From Devosia yakushimensis (GTDB lineage Bacteria > Pseudomonadota > Alphaproteobacteria > Rhizobiales > Devosiaceae), in assembly GCF_030159855.1 (NCBI RefSeq), contig NZ_BSNG01000003.1:293419-357418 (forward strand): 64,000 bases of DNA, written 5' to 3'. Each line of letters begins with the position of its first letter. The first letter of the stretch is position 1. The position numbers and the translations under genes were made by a program. The notes beneath the pieces were generated by a model. It had not been told where the DNA came from. It saw only the letters and a list, made by a program, of their open reading frames with translations, and did no database searches. Below are positions 26,394 through 35,559 of this stretch, in pieces.

Positions 26394-27059
26394 TTAGTGA
26401 GATTTTACCATTCCACCGACCTTGAAGCGCCGTTCGAGATGACGGCTCAGCATGGTCAGGGGAAAATTGATGGCGAAATAGAAGGCAGCCGCAGTCAGGA
26501 AGACGGGTAGCGGTTTAAAGGTCGCATTGCTGACGATCTGGGCAGCGCGCGTGAGCTCGGCAATGCCGATGATAGACACCACGCTGGTGCCCTTCACCAG
26601 TTGCACCAGGAAACCTATGCTGGGTGGGATTGCGATCCGCATTGCTTGTGGGACGATGATGCTTCCCATCGTGGTACGCCAGCTCAAGCCAAGCGCATGC
26701 GCGCTTTCCCACTGCCCCTTCGGTACAGCGGCAAGCGAACTGCGCCAGATCTCACCCAGGAACGCGCTGGTGAAAATGGCAAAGGCGAAGGTCATCGACC
26801 ACGTCTGGTCTAGGTTGAGCCCCATCATCGGCAGACCGTAATAGGCCATGAACAGGGTCACGATGATCGGCGTGCCTTGGATGATGAAGACAAAGAGTTC
26901 TGCCAGCCAGCGGATCGGCCTAATGGGCGAGATCAGCATAGCTGTGATGATGGCGCTGCCAACGGCGCCGCCGGCTAGGGCGATCCCCACCAATTGCAGC
27001 GTAACCAGCGTGGATTGCGCCAGGAACAGGACGTGGTTGAACGTGAACTGCTGGAACAT
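26394..27059 (-). CDS. Amino-acid-type ABC permease (HisM/GlnP family)
   Basis: 221 residues, five hydrophobic segments. The EAA-type motif is WESAHALGLSWRTTMGSIIV and TSAFLGEIWRSSL is the typical upstream element. It follows the other permease by 3 bases on the minus strand, ahead of the binding-protein gene. Confidence 0.93.
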   Translation of the reverse strand: MFQQFTFNHVLFLAQSTLVTLQLVGIALAGGAVGSAIITAMLISPIRPIRWLAELFVFIIQGTPIIVTLFMAYYGLPMMGLNLDQTWSMTFAFAIFTSAFLGEIWRSSLAAVPKGQWESAHALGLSWRTTMGSIIVPQAMRIAIPPSIGFLVQLVKGTSVVSIIGIAELTRAAQIVSNATFKPLPVFLTAAAFYFAINFPLTMLSRHLERRFKVGGMVKSH

Positions 27060-27062
27060 GGC

Positions 27063-27731
27063 TCACCTCCCCAGATATTTGAAGCGGAAGGACGTGCGTG
27101 CAATGCCTGCAAAAATCAGCCGGAAGCCGGTGGTCAGCAGAATATAGAAGCCTGCAACGAAGACGAAGGCCTCAAAATTGCGCACTGTCAGACTTTGAAT
27201 GTCGTTGCCGGCACCCGTCAGTTCAGCCACCGAGATCGCCGACAAAAGGCTGGACGATTGGAGCAGCAAGACGAATTGACCCGATAGCGCGGGGAAGATC
27301 GACGCAAGCGCTGGTTTCAAGACGATACTGCCGAAAATGGTCGTGCTGCGCATGCCCAGAGCTCGCGCCGCTTCAATGGGGCCAGGTGGCACATTATCGA
27401 TGCCCGCGCGGATGATTTCCGCGAGGTATGCACCACCATAGATGCTCAGACCGATAATCGCGGAAGTCACCGGCGACAGCCTGATGCCCAAGCTCGGCAA
27501 GCCAAAATAAACGACAAACAACTGCACCAGGAAGGGCGTGTTGCGGATGATCTCGATATAGGTCAGCACGATCAGGCGGACCGGACGATTGACACCCATC
27601 GCAACCGCGCAGGCCAAGCCGATCAGAAGACCCAACACCATTGAGACACCGGAAATCCAGACAGTTGTCCAGGCTCCAGCAATGAGCAGGTCAATACGCG
27701 AAAGCGTGCCACTGAATTCCAAACCGTTCAT
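27063..27731 (-). CDS. Amino-acid-type ABC permease (HisQ/GlnP family)
   Basis: 222 residues, five hydrophobic segments, with YGGAYLAEIIRAGIDNVPPG and IEAARALGMRSTTIFGSIV as ATPase-contact loop. First gene of the minus-strand transport operon; its start faces the ATPase gene at 27921 across a 190-base control region with a palindromic operator candidate. Confidence 0.93.
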   Translation of the reverse strand: MNGLEFSGTLSRIDLLIAGAWTTVWISGVSMVLGLLIGLACAVAMGVNRPVRLIVLTYIEIIRNTPFLVQLFVVYFGLPSLGIRLSPVTSAIIGLSIYGGAYLAEIIRAGIDNVPPGPIEAARALGMRSTTIFGSIVLKPALASIFPALSGQFVLLLQSSSLLSAISVAELTGAGNDIQSLTVRNFEAFVFVAGFYILLTTGFRLIFAGIARTSFRFKYLGR

Positions 27732-27808
27732 GGCTCCTCCAATCCTTGTATCGGTATTGTCAGGCGGCCTATTGGGTCAATGAGGTTGGAGAGACGAGCC
27801 AGTCCGCC

Positions 27809-27825
27809 GTCTCATTTCGTGAGAC
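27809..27825. promoter_or_regulatory. Palindromic operator candidate, permease/ATPase divergent region
   Basis: GTCTCA-TTTCG-TGAGAC: six bases repeated in inverted orientation around a 5-base centre. A near-identical site, GCCTCACATTGTGAGAC, lies at 36502-36518 before the aldose epimerase operon. The likely binding protein is the IclR-type regulator encoded at 33868-35553. Confidence 0.6.
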
Positions 27826-27920
27826 AATCACGCCGTGCTGCATTTCAAGTTGGATGACGCCCCTGATGGCATCCAATAAGTTGGCGACATTGAATGTGTC
27901 GCGAAGTGAGGAGGTCCGCC

Positions 27921-28676
27921 ATGTCGACCCAGAATGCCGGGGCAGTCCCAGCAGTCGAGATTGAGCAGATGGACAAATACTATGGCCAGTTCCAGAGCCT
28001 TACCGGCGTCTCACTGACCATTTCTCAAGGTGAGAAGATCGTTGTGTGCGGGCCTTCCGGATCGGGCAAGAGCACCATGATCCGTTGCATAAACGCTCTT
28101 GAACAGCATGAGGGCGGAAAGCTCATGGTGCTGGGCCGAGAGGTTACCAAAGACCGGGCATCGATCGATGCCGCTCGCAAAGCTACTGGGATGGTCTTCC
28201 AGAGCTTCAACCTATTCCCTCATATGACCGTGCTGGAAAATTGCATGATTGCCCAGAGGAAGGTGAAGGGCACGTCGCAAAAGGAAGCACGGGATCTCGC
28301 CCTTCACTATCTTGAGCGCGTTCGCATTCCGGAGCAGGCCGACAAATATCCAAGCCAACTTTCGGGTGGCCAGCAGCAGCGTGTCGCAATTGCGCGGGCG
28401 CTTTGTATGAAGCCCGCCATCATGCTCTACGACGAACCGACCTCAGCCCTCGATCCCGAAATGGTCAAGGAAGTGCTCGATACCATGCTCGAGCTCGCCA
28501 AAGAGGGAACGACAATGGTCTGCGTGACCCACGAGATGGGATTTGCCAGAAGCGTCGCCGATCGCGTCGTGTTCATGGACAAGGGCCGCGTTGTCGAAAC
28601 GGCGCCGCCCAAGGAGTTTTTCGACAGTCCGCAAAGCGAGCGTGCAAAGACCTTCTTGGCGCAGATGCTGCACTAA
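27921..28676 (+). CDS. Amino-acid-type ABC transporter ATPase (GlnQ/HisP family)
   Basis: 251 residues from the ATG at 27921 preceded by GAGGAGG. Walker A GPSGSGKSTM, Q-loop VFQSFNLFPHMT, signature LSGGQQQRVAIARA, Walker B IMLYDEPTSALDPEMV, and the H-loop VTHEMGFARSVAD are all intact. It stands alone on the plus strand, divergent from its permeases and binding protein, and is followed by an intrinsic terminator. Confidence 0.96.
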   Translation: MSTQNAGAVPAVEIEQMDKYYGQFQSLTGVSLTISQGEKIVVCGPSGSGKSTMIRCINALEQHEGGKLMVLGREVTKDRASIDAARKATGMVFQSFNLFPHMTVLENCMIAQRKVKGTSQKEARDLALHYLERVRIPEQADKYPSQLSGGQQQRVAIARALCMKPAIMLYDEPTSALDPEMVKEVLDTMLELAKEGTTMVCVTHEMGFARSVADRVVFMDKGRVVETAPPKEFFDSPQSERAKTFLAQMLH

Positions 28677-28699
28677 CCTCCAAAAGCTGAAGAAGCAAA

Positions 28700-28722
28700 A
28701 AGGCCGGTTTGAGACCGGCCTT
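28700..28722. terminator. Intrinsic terminator between convergent ATPase and aldehyde dehydrogenase genes
   Basis: AAGGCCGGT-TTGAG-ACCGGCCTT, a perfect 9-bp stem with a 5-base loop, 23 bases behind the ATPase stop. A-rich on the left and T/A-rich on the right, so it may work on both strands. Confidence 0.85.
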
Positions 28723-28788
28723 AATTATCCGCTACCACGCGCAAGTCGGTCCAAAAGCAAACGGCCAGAGGGCCCATTCTAATTTCGC

Positions 28789-30223
28789 TTAGCCGGCAGC
28801 CGTGTAAGCCGTCTTCACCACGGTGAAGAACTCTGCTGCATACTTGCCCTGCTCGCGCGGGCCGTAGGACGAGCCCTTGCGGCCGCCGAAGGGGACGTGG
28901 AAGACGACGCCGGCCGTCGGGACGTTGACCATGACCATGCCGGCTTCTGCATTGCGCTTGAAGTGGGTGGCATACTTGAGCGACGTGGTGACGATGCCGG
29001 CCGAGAGACCGAATTCGGTGTCATTCGCCTTTGCCAGGGCTTCTTCATAGTCCTTGACGCGGATGACCGAAGCGACGGGGCCAAAGATCTCTTCGCGCGA
29101 AATGCGCATCTGGTTGGTCGCTTCGGTGAAGAGCGTCGGCTGCAGGAAGTAGCCTTCCGTGCCGGCCTTGACGCGTTCGCCACCGGCGACCAGCTTGGCG
29201 CCTTCGGCCTTGCCGATCTCGATATAATCGGTGTCCTGCTTGAGCTGGCTCGGATCGACCACAGGGCCGATTTCCGTGTTCTTGTCCAGCGCATCGCCGA
29301 CGCGCAGGTTGCGCGTACGCTCGGCCAGGGCTTCGACGAAGGCGTCGTGGATGCCTTCGGTGACGATGACGCGGCTCCAGGCCGTGCAGCGCTGACCAGT
29401 CGAGAAGAAGGCCGACTGGGCAACGGATTCGACGGCGACCTTGAGATCGGCGTCATCTAGAACGATGGTCGGGTTCTTGCCGCCCATTTCGAGCTGGAAC
29501 TTGCGGCCAACCTCGATGGAGGCGGCAGCCACGCGCTTGCCGGTGCCCACCGAGCCGGTAAAGGAAATGGCATGCACATCCTTGCTCTCGAGCATGGTCT
29601 GGCCAACGACCGAACCCTTGCCCATGACAAGGTTAAGCACGCCCTTGGGCAGGCCGGCCCGCACGAGAATGTCGACGATAGCCCAGGTGGAGCCCGGAAC
29701 CAGATCAGCCGGCTTGATGACCACGGTATTGCCATAGGCCAGAGCCGGGGCAATCTTCCAGGTCGGGATGGCGATCGGGAAATTCCACGGCGTGATGATG
29801 CCGATGACGCCGATCGGCTCGCGGGTGATCTCGACACCGACGCCTGGACGCACCGACGGCAGCACTTCGCCGGCCAGGCGCAGCACCAGCGAAGAAGTCG
29901 AAAATCTGCGCGGCGCGGGTCACTTCGCCAATGCCTTCCGGCAGCGTCTTGCCCTCTTCGCGCGAGAGCAGTTCACCCAGCTCGGCCTTGCGGGCCAGGA
30001 TTTCCTGGCTGGCCTTGGAGAGGATCGCATGGCGTTCGAGAATGCCCGAGCGCGACCAAGCCGGAAACGCCGCCTTGGCAGCAGCGATGGCCTGCTTTGT
30101 TTCTTCAGCTGTGGCGCGGGCATAGAGGCCGACGACCTCGGACGTATTGGACGGGTTGATATTCTCCACCCCATCCGAGCCCACCCATTCCCCGTCGATG
30201 AGGTTCTTGTGTAGTTCAGCCAT
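28789..30223 (-). pseudogene. Aldehyde dehydrogenase (2,5-dioxovalerate/KGSADH-like) interrupted by a frameshift
   Basis: Two overlapping frames make one ALDH. From the ATG at 30223 (GGAGAAG upstream) the first frame gives MAELHKNLIDGEW through AAQIFDFFAGA; the second frame resumes at ALRLAGEVLPSVRPG and runs to the end. The join is near 29888-29893, where about 5 bases seem missing compared with the usual GGxGEALRLAG coding. The body has LEMGGKNPTIV (Glu base), FSTGQRCTA (nucleophilic Cys) and EEIFGPVASVIRV. The family oxidises 2-oxoglutarate semialdehyde or related aldehydes at the end of sugar-acid pathways. Whether mutation or sequencing error is not decidable here. Confidence 0.85.
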
Positions 30224-30225
30224 GG

Positions 30226-30519
30226 TCAGCTTCTCCAAGCCACGCGACGGAAGGGTACAATCTCAATGTCACCCCATACGCCTTGGGTGGCATAGACCTC
30301 TTCGGCAAGGTAGGCATCAAGTCCGGCCCGATCTGGGAATTCGCAAAGAACTATCGATCCCACCATATTGCCGGCGTCGTCCAGCATGGCGCCGCCATCG
30401 ACGATAGTACCTTCGGCCTTCATGGCGTGGATCTTTTCGAGATGGGAATCGCGATTGGCGAGGCGCTTTTCCAGGCTGCCGGGCTGCGTGCTGTCGCGCG
30501 CAATAATGGTGAAATACAT
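30226..30519 (-). CDS. YciI-family protein
   Basis: 97 residues with the ferredoxin-like YciI fold: MYFTIIARDSTQPGSLEKRL, HLEKIHAMKAEGTIVDGGAM and DRAGLDAYLAEEVYATQGVW. The conserved His and Asp of the family are present (NRDSHLEKI). These small dimeric proteins act as lyases or hydrolases on chlorinated or hydroxylated aromatics in a few cases; mostly their role is unknown. It ends 2 bases before the aldehyde dehydrogenase start, so the two are co-transcribed. Confidence 0.85.
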   Translation of the reverse strand: MYFTIIARDSTQPGSLEKRLANRDSHLEKIHAMKAEGTIVDGGAMLDDAGNMVGSIVLCEFPDRAGLDAYLAEEVYATQGVWGDIEIVPFRRVAWRS

Positions 30520-30564
30520 GGCAAGCTCCGCCAGGGTTCTAAAGATGGAGATAAAGGGTGCGGT

Positions 30565-31356
30565 TTATCGCTTCGTCATGAAGTCGTAGAGCAGCTGCAT
30601 CTGCCCCTCGAGCATATGGGTGCCATCACGTGTTGCGCATCCACGCGCACCAGCCTCGACGAGCAGCCTGGTCGGCACAGGGTCGGTAATCACATCGGCG
30701 ACGACGGTTGCAGGGACCAGACCAGAGACATCGACAGGCAGGGGGTCGGTTGCCTTAAACCCAGCATAGCTCGCATTGATGACCACGTCGAAACCGGTGA
30801 CGTCACCTGTGCCCTTACTTGCTCGCCCTGGATAATTGCGTTCCAACAGGTCGAGCAACGCACCTTCCTTCGTCGCGTCGGGATCGTGCAAGGCAATGCG
30901 GGTGGCCCCTGCTTCCAGAACCGACACCGCAATGGACGAACCGGCGCCACCGGCGCCTGCGACGTAGACCGACTTGCCCACCACATCGTGGCCGGCATTC
31001 TGCAGACCCTGCAACATCCCGGCGCCATCGAAATTGTCACCATGCCAGTGGCCATTGGGCGCCCGACGCATGGCATTGATCGCTCCCAGAATTGTCGCAC
31101 GTGGCGAGAGCTCTGAGCAGTGTCGGGAGGCGCCGAACTTGTGCGGCAGCGTCACCAAGATGGAATCCACATTGGGCATGGCCATCAGTTCTGGGAGCGC
31201 CACGTCCAGACGGTCGGGGAGGATCTGGATAGGCACCAGCAGACCGTCATGGCCAGCCTTTTGCATGCGATCTGTCAGCCAGCCAGGTGCAAGCACCTGC
31301 GCGATCGGCGACCCAATGAGCAGATTGATGCGAGTTTTACCGGTGAGTGCAGTCAC
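30565..31356 (-). CDS. Shikimate/quinate dehydrogenase-like protein (AroE family)
   Basis: 263 residues from a GTG at 31356. The substrate domain has IGSPIAQVLAPG and LVTLPHKF (catalytic Lys), the pocket GDNFDGAGM, and the Rossmann domain GAGGAGSSIAVSVLEAG and NASYAG. The position within a catabolic operon rather than an aro cluster suggests a paralogue acting on a quinate-like or other cyclic or sugar-derived acid. Same strand and operon direction as its neighbours, 24 bases behind the SnoaL-like gene. Confidence 0.9.
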   Translation of the reverse strand: MTALTGKTRINLLIGSPIAQVLAPGWLTDRMQKAGHDGLLVPIQILPDRLDVALPELMAMPNVDSILVTLPHKFGASRHCSELSPRATILGAINAMRRAPNGHWHGDNFDGAGMLQGLQNAGHDVVGKSVYVAGAGGAGSSIAVSVLEAGATRIALHDPDATKEGALLDLLERNYPGRASKGTGDVTGFDVVINASYAGFKATDPLPVDVSGLVPATVVADVITDPVPTRLLVEAGARGCATRDGTHMLEGQMQLLYDFMTKR

Positions 31357-31380
31357 GTTGCGTGCCCATCTTTGGAGTGT

Positions 31381-31848
31381 TCAGTCGATCTTTGGCGGCT
31401 CGGACTGCGGTGCCATGGCAAAGCCGCGGCCGGCATAGTCGAAGTCGTGTAGCTTGTTGATGGGCTGGGATTTGTCGACAGGCGACGCGTAGTAAGCGCG
31501 GATCTCAACGATGCGATCAATCTTGTCGTCGAAGATGTACCACTCGTCACCACGTAGAGCTTCACCTACGGCGGTTTTCCAATGCGTCCACTCGATCACG
31601 GCTTCCTTGCCGTCGGCGCCCGCCAGGACCTTTTCGATCGTCCATTGCGAACCCAGCGTCTTGACGCACCACACCCAGCCATCAGCAATCGCCTTGGCGC
31701 CACGCCAGGGAGCGCCGGGCAGGCCCGGCGGGAAATAATGTACGGCATCCGGGGTAAAGCAGGCGACCAGTTCAGCATGATCGGCCGCATTACAGGCCGC
31801 AAAATAGCGACGGATCAGCGCCTCGGCCTTCTGGGATAGATCGGTCAC
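31381..31848 (-). CDS. SnoaL/NTF2-like domain protein
   Basis: 155 residues from a GTG at 31848, 4 bases behind the RraA-like stop; the upstream frame is shadow of that gene. Opening KAEALIRRYFAACNAADHAE and ACFTPDAVHYFPPG are typical of the cone-shaped SnoaL/NTF2 fold, with WTHWKTAVGEALRGDEWYIF and VEIRAYYASP closing the barrel. Members are small isomerases, cyclases, dehydratases or binding proteins. The particular reaction is unknown; operon context places it in the same pathway as the AroE- and RraA-like enzymes. Confidence 0.8.
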   Translation of the reverse strand: MTDLSQKAEALIRRYFAACNAADHAELVACFTPDAVHYFPPGLPGAPWRGAKAIADGWVWCVKTLGSQWTIEKVLAGADGKEAVIEWTHWKTAVGEALRGDEWYIFDDKIDRIVEIRAYYASPVDKSQPINKLHDFDYAGRGFAMAPQSEPPKID

Positions 31849-31852
31849 GGGC

Positions 31853-32584
31853 CTATTTCCCCTGCTCAGCGCGCCAGGACGCGTATTCGGCCAGTGTCTG
31901 TTCATTTGGGGGATAGGTCCCCCAGAGCGGCTGTCCGGCATCGATCTTGGTGAATAGGAAGCGCTCACGCATTTCCTGCTCATATGCTGCATCGGCCAGT
32001 ACCGGAGCCAGATGACGCGGAATGACCACCACCCCGTCAGCATCGCCGACGATAATGTCACCCGGATAGACCGCAACGCCCGCGCAACCGATCGGCCGCT
32101 GCATATCGATGGCGCGGTGGAAGGCGGGTCGCGTGGACGCGGTATTGGCTGCGCAATAGGCCGGGAAACTCATGCGCGAGATTTCGGTACCATCGCGGAA
32201 AGCGCCATCGGTAATGGCCGCCACCACACCTTTGCGCATCAGCCGGGTCATTAGCATATTGCCGGCCGAAGCCGCGCGAGGATCGCTACGGCTGTCGATG
32301 ATGAGGACCTTGCCAGGCTCGATCGCTTCCACAGCTTCCCATTGCAGGTTGTCGTCGCCGCGTTTTGCCAGATCGCCCAGGTCCCAATCCTTGTCCTCCC
32401 GGGAAGGGATGAAGCGAAGTGTGAAGGCTTCGCCCGCAAAGCTGCCTGCATCCTTGTTGAGTGCGTTCAGACCCACAAGGAATTGCTGTCGAAAGCCGTG
32501 CTTGAACAACTGGGTAGTCAGAGTGGCCGTACTGGCCTGCTTCAGCTTGTCCAGGATATCCTGGGTGATGACGATATCGCTCAT
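31853..32584 (-). CDS. RraA-like / 4-hydroxy-4-methyl-2-oxoglutarate aldolase-family protein
   Basis: 243 residues from MSDIVITQDILDKLKQASTA (ATG at 32584); an upstream ATG adds 18 residues without a ribosome-binding site. Motifs IDSRSDPRAASAGNMLMTR and AAITDGAFRDGTEI include the conserved Arg-Asp used for divalent metal and oxaloacetate or HMG binding. The family cleaves 4-hydroxy-2-oxo acids or decarboxylates; the RNase-E inhibitor activity of RraA proper is a special case. Operon with SnoaL-like and AroE-like genes supports a catabolic aldolase. Confidence 0.85.
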   Translation of the reverse strand: MSDIVITQDILDKLKQASTATLTTQLFKHGFRQQFLVGLNALNKDAGSFAGEAFTLRFIPSREDKDWDLGDLAKRGDDNLQWEAVEAIEPGKVLIIDSRSDPRAASAGNMLMTRLMRKGVVAAITDGAFRDGTEISRMSFPAYCAANTASTRPAFHRAIDMQRPIGCAGVAVYPGDIIVGDADGVVVIPRHLAPVLADAAYEQEMRERFLFTKIDAGQPLWGTYPPNEQTLAEYASWRAEQGK

Positions 32585-32764
32585 TTGCAATTCCAGGTCA
32601 GGGCGCACTCGGGACCGACACGTCACGCCCGCTATCAAACCGCCGGTTTTTGCCCCTGCCCGCTTTGCGATCGCTCACAGGATGCAACATGACTTTGGAA
32701 GAATTCACCGGGTGAAGAAAGTGCTGAGACCTGACCCAGCCGGACCACATCTCACATGGTAAGA

Positions 32765-33868
32765 TTATGCGCCTGCAGCGAAACGGGACAACACAGCCTC
32801 ATCGGGAGCAAAGCCAATGCCGCTACCAGGACCGATGATCATCTTGCCGTCCCGCAATGGTGGGGTCTGCTGCAGCCATCCCTGCGGCTCGACGAAGAGA
32901 TATTCGAGAAGGCTGTCTTCCGGCAGGAGCGGCGCCATTGCCAAGGTGGCGAAGAAGCCCGGTCCAAAATAGGGCGTATGCGGCATGACGGTCTTGCCCA
33001 AGCTTGCGGCATCCCGGCACACGGTGGCAAACTCAGACACGCCACCGACTTTGGTCATGCTGGGTTGCGGGTATTTCAAGGCCCCACTCAGGCGGCGGAA
33101 ATCGAACGCTGTGCAAGCGTTTTCGCCAGCGCCTACTGCCATACCGGCAGCTTCAATGCGTTTGTGCCCCTCATAATCGTCGGGCGGAAAGATGGGCTCT
33201 TCGATCCAAAGCACATTGCTGCGCTTAAACGACGGTATTTGGGCGACCGCCTCCTCGACCGTCCAGGCGCAATTGGCGTCGACCATCAAGACAGCCTCGG
33301 GACCAATGACGTCGCGAGCGGCGGCGATAATCACGGGGTCGACTTCGTGCAGCTTGATGTGGTGGAAACCCAGCTCCATGGCACGCTCGCACTGCTGCCG
33401 CACGATCTTGAGATCGCCATAGCGCACAAGACTCGCATAAGCGTTGATAGCGCGCGCCTCTACGACTTTTTCCTGCACGGCCGCAGCCAGACTCTGTTTC
33501 TCGCGTTTAGCCCGAAGGTCCCAAAGCGCGATATCGACGCCCGACAGAGCAAACGTAGTGATGCCGTAGCGGCCAAAGAGATGTAGTTTCTTCTGTGTCG
33601 CCACGTTCCAAGCCGGGATGTCGTCGATCACCTGCCCGATCACGCTGGGGGCGATCATGTCAGTGACCGCCGCATGCGTAGCGCGCGTGCAGAAATAGGC
33701 AAAGGCGTCGCCCCAGCCAACATTGCCCGCCTCATCCTCGATGCGGATTAAGACCATGTCCAGCGTGTGCCAGCGCGACGGCGTTGCCCCTGTTCCGCTC
33801 CCGTCATCCACAAAGGGAATGGAAACAAAAAAGGTATCCAGCGAACGGATCGGCGCGACTTCGGACAT
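32765..33868 (-). CDS. Enolase-superfamily (mandelate racemase/muconate lactonizing) dehydratase or racemase
   Basis: 367 residues, complete. Capping domain: VGWGDAFAYFC, DIALWDLRAK. Barrel: lysine in HHIKLHEV, metal ligands in LMVDANCAW, WIEEPIF and VGAGENACTAFDF, then TKVGGVSEF and the catalytic His in MPHTPYFGPG. The sequence lacks an obvious second lysine (KxK), arguing for a dehydratase with His as acid/base. Its stop is 180 bases from the RraA start; its start overlaps the IclR fusion stop by 4 bases (ATGA). Distinct from the enolase-superfamily gene at the window start. Confidence 0.88.
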   Translation of the reverse strand: MSEVAPIRSLDTFFVSIPFVDDGSGTGATPSRWHTLDMVLIRIEDEAGNVGWGDAFAYFCTRATHAAVTDMIAPSVIGQVIDDIPAWNVATQKKLHLFGRYGITTFALSGVDIALWDLRAKREKQSLAAAVQEKVVEARAINAYASLVRYGDLKIVRQQCERAMELGFHHIKLHEVDPVIIAAARDVIGPEAVLMVDANCAWTVEEAVAQIPSFKRSNVLWIEEPIFPPDDYEGHKRIEAAGMAVGAGENACTAFDFRRLSGALKYPQPSMTKVGGVSEFATVCRDAASLGKTVMPHTPYFGPGFFATLAMAPLLPEDSLLEYLFVEPQGWLQQTPPLRDGKMIIGPGSGIGFAPDEAVLSRFAAGA

Positions 33869-35553
33869 CAGGGCGTCTCGCTTGGTGTAATCGTGGTGAC
33901 GGGTGACGGGCCGCCGATCTGGCCTGGCTCCAATTCGAGCACGTGTCCGGAAAGCGGCGAATGCATCAATGCCTCTCGCGACAGACCGAGCCTGGCGCTG
34001 GTCACGAACAGCCTGTCATTGCGCGCCCCCCCGAAACACAGTCCGGTGGGCGCCGGAACCGGTACGGCAATGGTACGGTCGAAATCGCCGTGGTGATTGA
34101 GCCGTATGACGCTCCAGCCATCCGCCATCGCGGCCCATATGCAATCTTCATTGTCAATTGCCAGCGCCGCCGGCGTGCCAGCAGCTTTCGGCAGATCAGC
34201 GAAAATCCGTTTGCGGCGATCGTGCAGGCTGAGCTGGTAGATGGCGCTCTTGCCCGGCAGCGCCGCATAAACATTCTGACCGTCACGGCTGATGGCGAGT
34301 GCAGAAACCGGCTCGGGCAATTCGAACACAGACTGCACCGTGCCATCCGCAACATTCATCGGCCCGATAGAGGTGCCATCTTCACCATCGCGCGTTGTCG
34401 CCGCCCACAGGGTGCCGTCCGGCATGCCCAGGATGGTCGTTACGGCCAGGCCTTGTTCCACTGGACGCAAGTCATAGCTCCCGTCGCGTTGCAGGAGCCC
34501 TATGCGGTTCGCGCTAGCGATGATCATGCCATCCTGATGAGGCAATGCGCCCACCAGGCTCTCTCCCAAAGCATCGAGACTGAACACATCATCAGCGCTG
34601 CGCAAGCCATGCACCGATGGGGCCAGACGGTCCAACCAGCAAAGCCAGCCGCGCTCGGCGTCCCAAAAGGGAGAGCTAATCGTAAAGCCCGAGGTTTCGC
34701 TGGCCTGGCTGATATCGGGATGGCGGTTTTTCGTTTCGAAGAGGTACGGCGCCAGCTGGTCCGATATGCGTTGCGCAGCTTCGGCGATTTCACGCCCGAG
34801 CTGCTCGGCACGCTCCACCGTCATGCGATAGGTGGGCCCGGCAACGCTGATGGCAGCGATTGGTCTGCCCGAACGGTCCCTGACCGCGGCACCAACGCAT
34901 CGCGTTCCCATGACAATCTCTTCATCGTCGGTGGCATAGCCGCGCGCCCGGATGATCTGCAGCTGCGTCTTAAGGCTGGCCGCGTCCACGATGGTATGTT
35001 CAGTAAACCTCTCCATGCCGTCACTCAGGATGGCGTCTACCTGCGCCTCGCTGAGGGCGGAAAGGATCGCCTTACCCTGGCTGGTGCAATGCATGGGCTT
35101 CAGGGCACCCAATTTGGCGTTGGAGCGGCGCGAATGTGCGCCTTCAAACCGGCCTAATGCAAGAACATGGCGCTTTTCCTGCACGGCGAGATAGGCAGTC
35201 TCTCCGGTCATGTCGCGCAGCCGGCGCAGCTCGGCTGAGGCGACCGAGGCGAGGTCGGCAGACGACCAGACATTCTGCGCCAGTTCGAGAAACTGAAAAC
35301 CCAGGGTGTAATTTTGGGTGACCGGATCCACCCGGATCAGCCCACGCGAGGTCAAAGCAGACAGGATGCGGTAGAGCGTGGCGCGCGCGATGCCCGTGGC
35401 AGCGGACAGTTCTGCAAACCCGATCTTGCCAGGGGCGCTACCGATACGTGTTAGGACCTCAGTGGCTTTGCCGATCAGGGCTGCGCCCTTCACATTGCTT
35501 TGTGGCTGCTCGTCTTCTTCCCAGTCCAGGGCCTCATCCCGAAGCTTGGCCAT
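33868..35553 (-). CDS. IclR-family regulator fused to an SMP-30/gluconolactonase-like beta-propeller
   Basis: 561 residues. Residues 25-85 form the IclR winged HTH (FAELSAATGIARATLYRILS), 100-270 the GAF-like effector domain (AILSALSEAQVDAIL, GVGAAVRDRSG-type segment). Residues 285-550 form a six-bladed SMP-30/gluconolactonase-like domain: GMPDGTLWAATTRDG, ALAISRDGQNVYAALP, PAALAIDNEDCIWAAM, VPAPTGLCFGG. SMP-30 proteins hydrolyse sugar lactones or act as metal-dependent binders. Either the regulator senses the lactone with the propeller, or a repressor and an enzyme were joined. It heads the enolase operon and follows the aldose epimerase by 6 bases. Confidence 0.85.
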   Translation of the reverse strand: MAKLRDEALDWEEDEQPQSNVKGAALIGKATEVLTRIGSAPGKIGFAELSAATGIARATLYRILSALTSRGLIRVDPVTQNYTLGFQFLELAQNVWSSADLASVASAELRRLRDMTGETAYLAVQEKRHVLALGRFEGAHSRRSNAKLGALKPMHCTSQGKAILSALSEAQVDAILSDGMERFTEHTIVDAASLKTQLQIIRARGYATDDEEIVMGTRCVGAAVRDRSGRPIAAISVAGPTYRMTVERAEQLGREIAEAAQRISDQLAPYLFETKNRHPDISQASETSGFTISSPFWDAERGWLCWLDRLAPSVHGLRSADDVFSLDALGESLVGALPHQDGMIIASANRIGLLQRDGSYDLRPVEQGLAVTTILGMPDGTLWAATTRDGEDGTSIGPMNVADGTVQSVFELPEPVSALAISRDGQNVYAALPGKSAIYQLSLHDRRKRIFADLPKAAGTPAALAIDNEDCIWAAMADGWSVIRLNHHGDFDRTIAVPVPAPTGLCFGGARNDRLFVTSARLGLSREALMHSPLSGHVLELEPGQIGGPSPVTTITPSETP

Positions 35554-35559
35554 CTGAAA

